DNA of 64,000 nucleotides, taken from positions 2,616,079 through 2,680,078 of the forward strand of contig NZ_CP045920.1 of NCBI RefSeq assembly GCF_009660225.1, read 5' to 3'. Made by a program: the position numbers and the translations under genes. Source of the DNA: Pseudactinotalea sp. HY158 (GTDB lineage Bacteria > Actinomycetota > Actinomycetes > Actinomycetales > Beutenbergiaceae). Every line of letters begins with the position of its first letter. Within the stretch, counting starts at the first letter, position 1. The notes under the pieces were generated by a model. That model saw only the letters and a list, made by a program, of their open reading frames with translations. It was not told where the DNA came from and did no database searches. This document shows, piece after piece, positions 50,901 through 59,065 of the stretch.

Positions 50901-51152
50901 CTACTTGCCGGCGTTCGCGTAGCGACGACGGAACTTCTCCACACGACCAGCGGTGTCGAGGATCTTCTGCTTGCCGGTGTAGAACGGGTGCGAAGCGGAC
51001 GAGATGTCGACATCGACCACCGGGTAGGTGTTGCCGTCCTCCCACTCGACCGTGTTCGCCGAGGAGATCGTCGACTTCGTCAGAATCGAGAAGTTCGCCG
51101 AGATGTCACGGAACACGACCGGCTGGTACTCCGGGTGGATGTCCTTCTTCAT
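50901..51152 (-). CDS. rpmE2: 50S ribosomal protein L31 type B
   Basis: This 83-aa protein begins [16 protein letters not shown] and continues through [11 protein letters not shown] and [20 protein letters not shown], the type B (zinc-independent) L31 signature. It lacks the CxxC pair of type A. In many bacteria type B L31 replaces the zinc form when zinc is scarce and is repressed by Zur; I see no clear Zur box in the upstream 140 bases. The ATG at 51152 follows AGGAAG. It is cotranscribed with L32. Confidence 0.96.
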   Translation of the reverse strand: MKKDIHPEYQPVVFRDISANFSILTKSTISSANTVEWEDGNTYPVVDVDISSASHPFYTGKQKILDTAGRVEKFRRRYANAGK

Positions 51153-51378
51153 ATCAACTTCCTACAATCGGGTGTTCACGTGGGCGCGGGCGCCAACGGG
51201 CGGGTACTCGCCTCGGTTGGTGCTGACCGCTCCTGGAGGCTCCAAGGCACAACTCTCTCACGTTGAGCCCGGACGATCATACTCCAGAGCCCGGGGCTGA
51301 TGCACGCCGGGCCGGACGGCTGTGGCCTAGACCACCGGGACGCCACCCGGACGCACCGCGAGCTCGCCGCGTCGTCGG

Positions 51379-53547
51379 TCACTGCGAGAACAGGAACCCG
51401 GCCGCATCCCGGAGCCCGAGTTCGAGGAACGGGGTCACGGTGCGCATGTACGTGGCCGAGACGTGGTGCTCGTCGCGCATGACGATCGTGTCCCCCGCGA
51501 CGGCCGGGCAGTAGGTCGCGTCGCAGAACGCGGCCGTCAGATCGAGCGGGGTCACGTTCACGGGTATGCCCTCGGCGGTCCGCATCGGAGAGGCCATCTC
51601 CAGCGACGCGTCGCGCGGCTGGCCGCACTCCCGCGGATCGACTCCCACGCGTTCGAGGCACTCCGCCGCGGACTCCTCCAGGCGTGGGGTGTCCCGGACC
51701 GCCACGATCGGGATCCCCGCATCGGCCAGCTTCGACCAGGCGCCCACGGCCCCTGCGGCCACGTGTTCGTACCCGCCCTTGGTCGTGGTGCCGAGGGTGA
51801 AGACGAGATCGGGTTCCAGCTGCGCGATCAGCGGCAGCGCATCCCGGTTCCAATCCCGGCAGCTGTCGTTGAAGCCGAGACCGTCGACGTTCTCCCAGTC
51901 GACCGTCAGGTGGCATCCGCCCTTTTCGAGCAGGATGAGTTCCCACGACTGCTCCTCGGCGATCCGGCTCATCGCCGGCCACCACTGCCCGATGTGCGAG
52001 CCGCCGGTCATGACCACCCTCCGTAGCGGATCGGCCGGCACGTCCCGGCACACGAGCACCTCATCGAATCCGTCACGATGGCTCTGCACGCACGATTCGT
52101 CGTAGATCGCCGGCAGGTCCCGGGAGAGCACGGTCAGGTCCGGGACGACGTCACCCGGCTCGTAGGGATCGAGGCTGATCGGCTCTCCCGACATGAGCAC
52201 CGCGGCACCCGGATACTCGCCGCCGTCGACGATCGCCTGCGCCAGGAGCGCATCCTGGCGCTGCGAGAGGCTCGACGCGGCAGCACCGGTGGTCAGGGCG
52301 ACCACCGTCACGCTGGCGACCGCCCACGCGAACTTCCGGCCCTGGCTCCGCACGAAGCGCCAGTTCTGGGCGGGGTCCTCGATGAAGCGCTTCGACAGCC
52401 AGGCGAGTCCGACCGATGCCGAGAGGATCGCCACGGCCTCGAGCGGGCCGATGCGCTGCAGGCCGAACGTCGCGAGCACGAAGATGAGGATGGGCCAGTG
52501 CCAGAGGTAGAGGCTGTAGGAGATGTCGGCCGCGAAGGTGAACGGCTTGGTCACAAGTAGGCGATCCACACCCCACGGCGAGGTCGTCATCCCGCCCGCC
52601 AGCACGAGGATCATCCCGATCACCGGCCACGCGGCCAGGTACCCCGGGAAGAGGTTCCCGCCGTCGAAGATCAATCCACAGGTCGCGATCATCGCGATGC
52701 CGGCCCAGCCGCTCACGACCCTCCCGCGCATCGAGAGCTTGACGTACGGCAGCAGCAGCGCGGCCAAGCCGCCCAGTGCGAACTCCCACATCCGAGCCCC
52801 GGAGTGGAAGTAGGCGACCGGCTGGTCGACGGCCGTGAGATACACGGAGTAGGAGAGGGAGCCCACGAGAACCAGGGCGAGCACGCCGACGAGAGCCCAC
52901 CGCGGCGACACCTGCAGCCGCAGGGCCAGCATCGTGACGGCCATGACCACGAGCGGAGCGACGAGATAGAACTGGCCCTGCACGGACAGCGACCAGAAAT
53001 GCTGCAGCGGACTCGTGTCGGCCCCCGCGGCGTTGTAATCGAGTTGGGAACCGACGAGTTCCCAGTTCTCGTAGTAGAGGATCGTGGCCCTCAGTTCACG
53101 CGCCACCTGCAGCCACCGTGATTCGGGCAGGAGGAAGTAGGCACCGACGGCCACAGCGAGGAGCACGGGCAGGATCGGCGGCAGGAGCCGCTGCCCGAGC
53201 CGTCCGAAGTGCTGCACGAGGCTGATCCGGCCGTTCCCCTTGATGGCGCGCCGCAGCAACGACCCTGTGAAGAGGAAGCCCGTGATCGCGAGGAATACGT
53301 CGATTCCGCCGGAGACCCGGCCGTTGCCGAAGAGGTGGAACAACACCACGAGGCTCAGGGCAAGCCCGCGCACGCCGTGCAGTTCATGCCGGAACACACC
53401 CTCCGCGGTCGCCTCGCGGCGCGGCCGCGCGGCATGGCGCGGTGGGGCGGCAGGGCCGCCGGAGGGGTCGGCTGGGACACGCCTCTCGCCTCCCGCGTGG
53501 CGGGGAGGATTCGCGAATCGACTCAGCACCGCGGACGACGGTAGCAA
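51379..53547 (-). CDS. Acyltransferase-3 / SGNH-domain O-acyltransferase (OafA-like)
   Basis: This integral membrane O-acyltransferase acylates surface polysaccharide or peptidoglycan. The 722-aa protein has a Pro/Arg-rich N-terminus (1-50), an acyltransferase-3 domain with about ten helices (from HGVRGLALSLVVLFHLFGNGRVSGGIDVFLAITGFLF, about 55-395; the catalytic His lies in that stretch) and a C-terminal SGNH hydrolase-like domain (about 490-720). That last domain carries VMTGGSHIGQWWP (Ser block replaced by GGSH) and a late DEHHVSATYM. The combination is typical of OafA-like proteins. It lies between the ribosomal genes and the DprA island. Confidence 0.9.
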   Translation of the reverse strand: MLPSSAVLSRFANPPRHAGGERRVPADPSGGPAAPPRHAARPRREATAEGVFRHELHGVRGLALSLVVLFHLFGNGRVSGGIDVFLAITGFLFTGSLLRRAIKGNGRISLVQHFGRLGQRLLPPILPVLLAVAVGAYFLLPESRWLQVARELRATILYYENWELVGSQLDYNAAGADTSPLQHFWSLSVQGQFYLVAPLVVMAVTMLALRLQVSPRWALVGVLALVLVGSLSYSVYLTAVDQPVAYFHSGARMWEFALGGLAALLLPYVKLSMRGRVVSGWAGIAMIATCGLIFDGGNLFPGYLAAWPVIGMILVLAGGMTTSPWGVDRLLVTKPFTFAADISYSLYLWHWPILIFVLATFGLQRIGPLEAVAILSASVGLAWLSKRFIEDPAQNWRFVRSQGRKFAWAVASVTVVALTTGAAASSLSQRQDALLAQAIVDGGEYPGAAVLMSGEPISLDPYEPGDVVPDLTVLSRDLPAIYDESCVQSHRDGFDEVLVCRDVPADPLRRVVMTGGSHIGQWWPAMSRIAEEQSWELILLEKGGCHLTVDWENVDGLGFNDSCRDWNRDALPLIAQLEPDLVFTLGTTTKGGYEHVAAGAVGAWSKLADAGIPIVAVRDTPRLEESAAECLERVGVDPRECGQPRDASLEMASPMRTAEGIPVNVTPLDLTAAFCDATYCPAVAGDTIVMRDEHHVSATYMRTVTPFLELGLRDAAGFLFSQ

Positions 53548-53620
53548 GACCGTCGTCTCGAGGTGGCCTCACCACCGGCCAACGTGCGCGGTTTCACTCT
53601 CGCGTGGCTCCCCGCCCACC

Positions 53621-53665
53621 CGGGCGACCGCGCTACGCGGGCCGACCGGGCGTCGTCCATAGGCC
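53621..53665. repeat. Direct repeat copy 1 flanking the DprA/MNT island
   Basis: Forty-five bases match 55977-56022 except for three positions. The shared part includes the hairpin core gcgctacgcgggcc and the end gcgtcgtccataggcc. Nothing coding overlaps it. Confidence 0.85.
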
Positions 53666-54021
53666 CTGCCGCAACCGGCGCCCGGCGCCCCGACGCGCGG
53701 TCCGGCCAAGGCGGGCCGACACGCTGGATACGAACTTCGACGCAGGCAAGGGCATCACACCCGACATGAATCGACGCGCTGGACGAGGAGGCTCGCCGCC
53801 TCGACGTCACCCCGGCAGTCGATCATCACGATGTGGATCGGGGCCGCGTCGACGCGGCCCGGACACCGGCTGCATGATCATTCGGCGTTCGGCGATGACC
53901 GAACACCGAACGGGCGTCACGATGCAACGACGTGCGCCCACTCATCCGGCAACCACCTGTGGTCGCGGGCGGATTGGCGGCGCCCCCTGCCAGCGCGAAC
54001 GGGCATGCATGACGGGGGCAC

Positions 54022-54087
54022 GACAGTTGAACTGTCTCTCCGCGGGAACTACCGTCGGCAGCGGTAGCTGGGATGAGACAGTTCCCG
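54022..54087. other. Nested inverted repeats, possible structured RNA or element end
   Basis: Four pairings overlap: GACAGTTgAACTGTC (54022-54036); AACTGTCTC (54030-54038) with GAGACAGTT (54075-54083); CGGGAACT (54043-54050) with AGTTCCCG (54080-54087); CTACCG (54049-54054) with CGGTAG (54062-54067). The alternatives cannot all form at once, which suggests either a switching RNA or the end of a lost mobile element. Confidence 0.5.
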
Positions 54088-54100
54088 GAGCGCCGATTCG

Positions 54101-54128
54101 AGAAGCCCACACTCCGGCGTGGGCTTCT
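54101..54128. terminator. Terminator-like hairpin after the nested repeats
   Basis: AGAAGCCCAC (54101-54110) and GTGGGCTTCT (54119-54128) form a perfect 10-bp stem with an 8-base loop. It directly follows the nested repeats and would end a small transcript from them. Confidence 0.65.
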
Positions 54129-54469
54129 GCGCGTCCCGGCATGACCGAGATCATGCTGTGGGCCCGCATCGATGAAGCCCCGGAAACCTGGCGCCTCCGT
54201 GAGGCGCACCGATGCACGCAGCCCCGCGTTCAGCTACACCGGCTTCAAATCATCCCCGAGCAACGGAGCCTCCCCTTCGGCGCTCGCGTCGACCACCAGA
54301 GACGACCGGCCCGCCCACCTCGGCGAGTCACAGCCAACGAGCACGTCCATCCTTCCGTCGAGCGCCCGCGCATGGGTCGCGCGAAGAGATCCGACACACA
54401 GCCCGGCCGGCCGAGATTCCACGCTCCCGCTCCGATTGGAACGTCGGACCTACCGGTTACCATGCGGCT

Positions 54470-55378
54470 ATGGGCACACGGGATCGAGAGTTCGCGGCTC
54501 TACTGACGCTGCTGCGCCACCGACGCCACAGCACCGGTTGGGGTGAGATTGCCGCCGATGTGGCAGCCGCGGGAAGCGCTGTCCAGATTCTGAGCGGAGC
54601 CGATGGTCCGGCACTCTTCGGCGACCCCGAACTCGAGGCCGGGCTCGCCCGGGCAACCGCGGAGGTCACCTCGTGGGCAGAGGCCGGGCATCGGTGGCTG
54701 ACGGTCCTCGACGCCGATTACCCGAGTCGGCTCTTCGGAATCAGGGAGACTCCACCGTTCCTGTTCTACCAGGGCACGCTCCAGGAACATGATCAGGGCA
54801 TGTCGGTCGTCGGATCACGCTCCGCCTCCGACCATGGCCTGCACTTGGCCGACCGCGTCGCGCGCCATCTCGCATCCAGGGACCTCACGGTCATCGCCGG
54901 TCTCGCCGACGGCATCGACACGGCCGCTCATCGCGCGGCGCTCGATGTAGACGGGCGGACCGTCGCAGTCCTGGGCACGGGCATCACCAAGTCCTACCCG
55001 GCATCGAACCGAACGCTCCAACAGGAGATCGCCACCCGAGGGCTCCTTCTCTCCCAGTCCTACCCGGAGGCGGCACCGTCCAAGCAGTCCTTTCCCATGA
55101 GGAACGCCACGATGTCCGGCTACGGCCTCGCGACGATCGTCATCGAGGCGGGCGAGCATTCCGGAACCAGGATCCAGGCGCGACTTGCGTGTGAGCACGG
55201 ACGCCCGGTGATCCTCACGAGCCGCGTCGCGAGAACCACGACCTGGGGCATCGCCCTGGCGACGCGCCCGAATGTGTTCGTCGTCGATTCGTTCGACGAG
55301 CTCACGCAGGCGATCACCGAAGTGTGTGAGGCACCGGCGCGGTTGAGAGGTGCGCTCGACGAACTGGCGTCCGCGTGA
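54470..55378 (+). CDS. DprA/Smf-like Rossmann-fold protein, probably accessory/defence type
   Basis: This 302-aa protein has the DprA Rossmann core: GMSVVGSRSASDHG, VIAGLADGIDTAAHRAAL, TVAVLGTGITKSYPASN, IATRGLLLSQSYPEA, FPMRNATMSGYGLATIVIEAGEHSGTRIQA. Chromosomal DprA carries single-stranded DNA to RecA in transformation. This one sits alone in an island, lacks the C-terminal winged helix of housekeeping DprA and has a divergent N-terminal domain. Stand-alone DprA-like proteins occur next to phosphoribosyltransferases in predicted defence loci. The ATG at 54470 fits the domain start, but the frame is open to 54212 and no ribosome site settles it. A small ORF overlaps its stop (GTGA). Confidence 0.78.
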   Translation: MGTRDREFAALLTLLRHRRHSTGWGEIAADVAAAGSAVQILSGADGPALFGDPELEAGLARATAEVTSWAEAGHRWLTVLDADYPSRLFGIRETPPFLFYQGTLQEHDQGMSVVGSRSASDHGLHLADRVARHLASRDLTVIAGLADGIDTAAHRAALDVDGRTVAVLGTGITKSYPASNRTLQQEIATRGLLLSQSYPEAAPSKQSFPMRNATMSGYGLATIVIEAGEHSGTRIQARLACEHGRPVILTSRVARTTTWGIALATRPNVFVVDSFDELTQAITEVCEAPARLRGALDELASA

Positions 55379-55491
55379 GTCGACAGTTTCCCGAGCGTGT
55401 CGCGCGCGTCGGCGACTACCTCACCGCGATCGCGGGCAGCTACTTGCGCACGGTGACCGCGGGACCGTGGACCCGGGCCGCCTGCCCCTGA
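55375..55491 (+). pseudogene. Short ORF overlapping the DprA-like stop, possible partner-gene remnant
   Basis: A GTG at 55375 overlaps the DprA-like stop codon (GTGA) and opens 38 codons (SRQFPERVARVGDYLTAIAGS...). The translational overlap and amphipathic start look like a genuine coupled second gene that has been cut short. DprA-like genes in defence islands are often followed by a phosphoribosyltransferase, so this may be the leftover N-terminus of one. That is inference; no catalytic motif remains. Confidence 0.35.
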
Positions 55492-55591
55492 CCACCACCC
55501 CGGGGACGATCGGGCGCACGCACCTTGCCCATGCGCCGACACGCGGTGACGAGACGTCGGTGCCTTCCCTGCCCCTCGGCCTCGGCGAGGT

Positions 55592-55909
55592 TCACAGCGG
55601 CACGGTCTCGGCCAGGATAGACAGCCCCACACCCGTGCGATGCGCCCGTTCGCGCACGACGTCGGCGTCTACGACGTCAACAGTCGCCCCGGCCACGCGC
55701 GACAACTCCTCGCCCAAACGAATGAGGTCCCGCTCGACGCCAGGCGAGAACTGCACGATCAAGTCAAGGTCTGAGGAGTCGGTTGCTTGACCACGCGCAA
55801 CAGACCCGAACACCCCGGCCGCCTCAACGCCATAACTGGCGAGCACACCGCGGATGGCCTCGCGGTGGGCCGCGAGGCCGCCAGGCGCAGTGACAGCAGG
55901 AACATTCAT
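55592..55909 (-). CDS. MNT-domain minimal nucleotidyltransferase (MntA-like)
   Basis: This 105-aa nucleotidyltransferase has GVFGSVARGQATDSSDLDLIV, an intact GSxxRG...SDxD catalytic motif, and a later acidic VDVVDAD that supplies the third carboxylate. Proteins of this kind are antitoxins that AMPylate HEPN toxins, though some act alone. No HEPN partner is visible on either side, so it is an orphan or its toxin was lost. The ATG at 55909 has no strong ribosome site. It converges with the DprA-like gene inside the repeat-bounded island and differs from the XRE-fused MNT protein at 23101, whose motif is damaged. Confidence 0.82.
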   Translation of the reverse strand: MNVPAVTAPGGLAAHREAIRGVLASYGVEAAGVFGSVARGQATDSSDLDLIVQFSPGVERDLIRLGEELSRVAGATVDVVDADVVRERAHRTGVGLSILAETVPL

Positions 55910-55976
55910 CTCGTCAGTGTCTCATCACCACATCAGCGACGAAAGGAACCCGCCCACCGGTAGCTGACCTCCCGCC

Positions 55977-56022
55977 TGGGCGACCCGCGCTACGCGGGCC
56001 GCCCGGGCGTCGTCCATAGGCC
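55977..56022. repeat. Direct repeat copy 2 flanking the DprA/MNT island
   Basis: This copy matches 53621-53665 and ends two bases before the stop of the siderophore-binding-protein gene. It contains CCCGCGctaCGCGGG, a hairpin that could be that operon's terminator. This is probably the native copy, with the island inserted beyond it. Confidence 0.85.
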
Positions 56023-56024
56023 GG

Positions 56025-57071
56025 CTACGCGGCCTTCGCCGCGGCCGAGAGCGCTTCGAGGTAGGAGTCCAGCCCCCACGTGAGCGAGAGTGCGGTCGGC
56101 GGGGAGACCGCGGCCACGAGCTCGGGACCGGTGATCGAGGCCACCGCCCCGGAGGTCACCGCCGGGATCGTGGCCGCATACGGCGCCGCGAGGAACGCCT
56201 CCTCCTGCTCGGGGGTGTCCGCGTAGGACACGAGCACATCCGAGTCGAGCTCGGAGAGCCGCTCGTGGCTGAGCGTGTAGTAGAACGTCTCGTCGCCGTT
56301 CGCGAGCTCGGTCACCGCCGGGGCGTCGACGAAGCCCAGGTCGCGCAGGAAGCCCACCCGCGGATCGGCGGGCTTGTACACGTAGAACGTGCCCGACACG
56401 TCCCACGTGGCCGCGATCGTCTTGCCCGCGAACTCGGGGTGATCGGCGGCGGCGCGCTCGAGGGTGTCGTCGATGTCGGCGAGCACGGTGGCCGCCTCCG
56501 TGGTCCGGCCGAGGGCCTCGCCCACGATCTCGACGACCTGGCGCCACGGCGTGCTCCACGCCTCGTCCGGGTAGGCCACGGTCGGGGCGATCTGACTGAG
56601 CAGCTCGTACTGCCCGGCCGTGATACCCGAGTACACGGCCAGGATGAGGTCCGGGGAGGCGGCGGCGATCTCCTCGTACGCCGGCTCCTCGGCGGAGACG
56701 GGCAGCATCACCGGCGTCGCGGCGCCGAGGTCGGTGAGCTCCTCCTGGATCCACGGCAGCACCCCGTTCTCGTCGCCGCCGTAGGGCTGGGACTCCATCG
56801 CCGTGGGCACCACCCCGACGGCGATCGCCGCGTCCGCGCTCCCCCACCCGAGCGTGACCACGCTGTGCGGATCCGCGGGGACCACCGTCTCCCCGAAGGC
56901 GTGCTCGATCGTCGTGGGGGCGCCTTCCGTGTTCGCAGTGCCGCCGGTATTCGTGGGGCCGTCGGTACCGGTCGGGCTCGCGGGTTCCTCGCCCGTGCCG
57001 CCGCTCGAGCAGGCGGTCAGGGCGAGCGCCGCCGCGGCGAGCGCGACGAGGATGCGTGGACGTCGGATCAT
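56025..57071 (-). CDS. Iron-siderophore ABC transporter substrate-binding lipoprotein
   Basis: This solute-binding protein captures ferric siderophores outside the membrane. The 348-aa protein has a signal peptide with lipobox LTAC at about 20, a Gly/Thr-rich linker and a FepB/FecB-type fold (VVTLGWGSADAAIAVGVVPTAM, AAASPDLILAVYSGI, YPDEAWSTPWRQVVEIVGEALG). The ATG at 57071 is clear. It is last in the operon: siderophore-interacting protein, two permeases, ATPase, binding protein. One copy of the island repeat touches its stop codon. Confidence 0.92.
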   Translation of the reverse strand: MIRRPRILVALAAAALALTACSSGGTGEEPASPTGTDGPTNTGGTANTEGAPTTIEHAFGETVVPADPHSVVTLGWGSADAAIAVGVVPTAMESQPYGGDENGVLPWIQEELTDLGAATPVMLPVSAEEPAYEEIAAASPDLILAVYSGITAGQYELLSQIAPTVAYPDEAWSTPWRQVVEIVGEALGRTTEAATVLADIDDTLERAAADHPEFAGKTIAATWDVSGTFYVYKPADPRVGFLRDLGFVDAPAVTELANGDETFYYTLSHERLSELDSDVLVSYADTPEQEEAFLAAPYAATIPAVTSGAVASITGPELVAAVSPPTALSLTWGLDSYLEALSAAAKAA

Positions 57072-57101
57072 GGAATCTCCCGGGTCGTGAGGGGCGAGGG
57101 G

Positions 57102-57938
57102 TCAGGGCGCGGCCGGCTGCGGCGCGGCCGGTGGGCGATGGAACCGCCCGATCGGCACCACGAGCGGGGTGCCGCTGATCGGATCGGGCACCACGCGCGA
57201 TTCGAGGGCGAACGCGTCGCGCACGACCTCGCTCGTGAGCACCCGCTCGGGCGGGCCCTCGGCGGTGATCCGCCCGCCGGCCATGACCACGAGGTGGTCG
57301 GCGTACCGGGCGGCGAGGTTGAGCTCGTGCAGGACCATGACGATCGTGGTGCCGCGGGCCCGGTTGAGCTGATGGAACAGGTCGAGCAGCTCGACCTGAT
57401 GGGCGAGGTCGAGGTAGGTGGTCGGCTCGTCGAGGAGCAGGATGTCGGGATCCTGGGCGAGCGCGACCGCCACCCACGCCCGCTGCCGCTGCCCGCCGGA
57501 GAGCTCGTCCATCGCGCGCCCGGCGAGCCCGGCGCACTGGGTGAGCTCGAGCGCGAGGGCGACCGCCGCCTCGTCCGTGCGCCGATCCCGGCGCAGCACC
57601 CCCTGATGCGGGTACCGCCCGCGGCCCACGAGATCGGCCACCGTGATGCCGTCCGGGGCGAGCGGCTGCTGCGGGAGCAGGCCGACCATCCGCGCGAACT
57701 CCTTGCCGCCGTGGCGGCGGATGTCGCGCCCGTCGAGCGTGACGCGCCCGCCGCTGGGCCGCAGCAGCCGCGCGAGCCCCTTGAGCAGCGTCGACTTCCC
57801 GCACGCGTTCGCCCCGACGATCACGCTCACCTGGCCGCGCGGTACCTCCAGGTCGAGCGTATGGACGACGCAGCGCCCGTCGTAGGACAGCGACAGGTTC
57901 TCGGCGGCGAGCGCACGCGACGTCGTGGGCTGGGTCAT
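57102..57938 (-). CDS. Iron-siderophore ABC transporter ATP-binding protein (FecE/FepC type)
   Basis: This is the ATPase of the siderophore importer. Walker A GANACGKST is at about residue 43, where the usual GPNGCGKST is GANACGKST. The Q-loop is GLLPQQPLAPDGITVADLV, the signature DELSGGQRQRAWVA and Walker B DILLLDEPTTYLDLAHQ, with HELN behind it. All are typical of FepC/FecE. The 278 aa include a short Pro-rich tail. The frame is open upstream, but the ATG at 57938 lies just past the permease stop (17 bases), with GGAGAGACCC upstream. Confidence 0.93.
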   Translation of the reverse strand: MTQPTTSRALAAENLSLSYDGRCVVHTLDLEVPRGQVSVIVGANACGKSTLLKGLARLLRPSGGRVTLDGRDIRRHGGKEFARMVGLLPQQPLAPDGITVADLVGRGRYPHQGVLRRDRRTDEAAVALALELTQCAGLAGRAMDELSGGQRQRAWVAVALAQDPDILLLDEPTTYLDLAHQVELLDLFHQLNRARGTTIVMVLHELNLAARYADHLVVMAGGRITAEGPPERVLTSEVVRDAFALESRVVPDPISGTPLVVPIGRFHRPPAAPQPAAP

Positions 57939-57955
57939 CGGGTCTCTCCTCACAT

Positions 57956-59065
57956 TCAGCTGCGGCCCGTGGCCAGCAGCCAGAGCAGGTACGGGGCGCC
58001 GATCGCGCCGGTGACGATGCCCACCGGCACCGGGGAGTCGGGCAGGAAGGCGCCGAGGGCGGCGTCCGCGCCGAGCACGACGCACACGCCCGTGAGCGCG
58101 GCGGCCACGAGCGCCGGGCCACCGTCGCGCACGAGGCTGCGGGCGATCGGCGGGGCGATGAAGGCGACGAACGCGATCGGGCCGGTCACGGCCGTGGTCA
58201 GGGCGGCGAGGGTGACGGCCAGGGCGAGGATGCCCAGCCGGGTGTGTTCCACCCGCACCCCGAGCCCGCCGGCCTGGGGGTCGCCGAGCTGGAGGGCCTG
58301 CAGGGCGGGCCGGGTCAGCGCGAGCGCCGGCAGCAGGATCGCGAGCGCGACGGCGAGCACCGCGATGGAGTCCCAGCGGGCCCCGCCGATCCCGCCGACG
58401 GTCCAGGCGAGCGCGCGGGACACCTCGCGCACGTCGCCGCGGGAGATGAGGTAGCCGAGCACCGCCTGGCCGGCGAACGCGAAGCCGACGCCCACGAGCA
58501 CGAACCGGTAGGCGCCCACCCCGCCCCGCCAGGCGAGGGCGTAGATGGCCAACGCCACCCCGAAGCCGCCGGCGAGCGCGAGCAGGGAGAGCCCGATGCC
58601 CGAGACCCCGAGCACGAGCAGCCCGAACACCGCCGCCACGCTCGCCCCGCCCGAGATGCCGAGGATGTCCGGGCTCGCGAGCGGATTGCGCACGAGGGTC
58701 TGGAACAGCGCCCCCGAGAGGGCGAAGGCCGCGCCCGCGAGCACGCCGAGGGCGACCGTGGGGGCCCGCAGCCGCCAGAACACGAAGCTGCCGCCGCCGG
58801 TCGCCTCCGGACCGCCCGCGAGGATGCGCGCGAGCTCGCCGGGGCTGAGCGGATAGGGCCCCGTGGCCAGCCCGACGAGGACGAGCGCGACGGCGGCGAG
58901 CCCCAGGGCGGTGCACACGAGTACGCAGCGGGTGCGACGTCGTCGTAGAGCGGCCGCGAGAGCGGCCCGGGCTGTCGGCTCGGTGCGCTCGGTGCGCGCT
59001 GTATGCCCTGTGTCTTCTGTGGGGTCGGTGCCGCCGGAGGCGGGCGGTGCGGGCACGGTGATCAC
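57956..59065 (-). CDS. Iron-siderophore ABC transporter permease (FecCD family)
   Basis: This is a membrane subunit of the siderophore importer, 369 aa with about ten helices. Family motifs are RLRAPTVALGVLAGAAFALSGALFQTLVRNPLASPDILGISGGAS and FVAFIAPPIARSL. The N-terminal 35 residues are Thr/Glu-rich and cytoplasmic. The GTG at 59065 overlaps the previous permease stop by 4 bases (GTGA). The longer frame reaching 60043 runs through the neighbouring gene and is not used. Confidence 0.92.
   Translation of the reverse strand: MITVPAPPASGGTDPTEDTGHTARTERTEPTARAALAAALRRRRTRCVLVCTALGLAAVALVLVGLATGPYPLSPGELARILAGGPEATGGGSFVFWRLRAPTVALGVLAGAAFALSGALFQTLVRNPLASPDILGISGGASVAAVFGLLVLGVSGIGLSLLALAGGFGVALAIYALAWRGGVGAYRFVLVGVGFAFAGQAVLGYLISRGDVREVSRALAWTVGGIGGARWDSIAVLAVALAILLPALALTRPALQALQLGDPQAGGLGVRVEHTRLGILALAVTLAALTTAVTGPIAFVAFIAPPIARSLVRDGGPALVAAALTGVCVVLGADAALGAFLPDSPVPVGIVTGAIGAPYLLWLLATGRS

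Larger units (their letters stand above)
53548..54469. other. 922-base gene-poor left half of the DprA/MNT island
   Basis: No convincing gene is seen. The stretch contains the left copy of a 46-bp direct repeat (53621-53665), a small GGGCCGCG/CGCGGCCC hairpin near 53840, nested inverted repeats at 54022-54087 and a terminator-like hairpin at 54101-54128. Short minus-strand frames between 54234 and 54463 look protein-like (RMDVLVGCDSP) but have no start or ribosome site and may be gene debris. Confidence 0.5.

Noticed and set aside
56265-58454. Long plus-strand frames over the siderophore operon
   Set aside because: They lie opposite FecB, FepC and FecCD genes with intact motifs; the translated text is low complexity.
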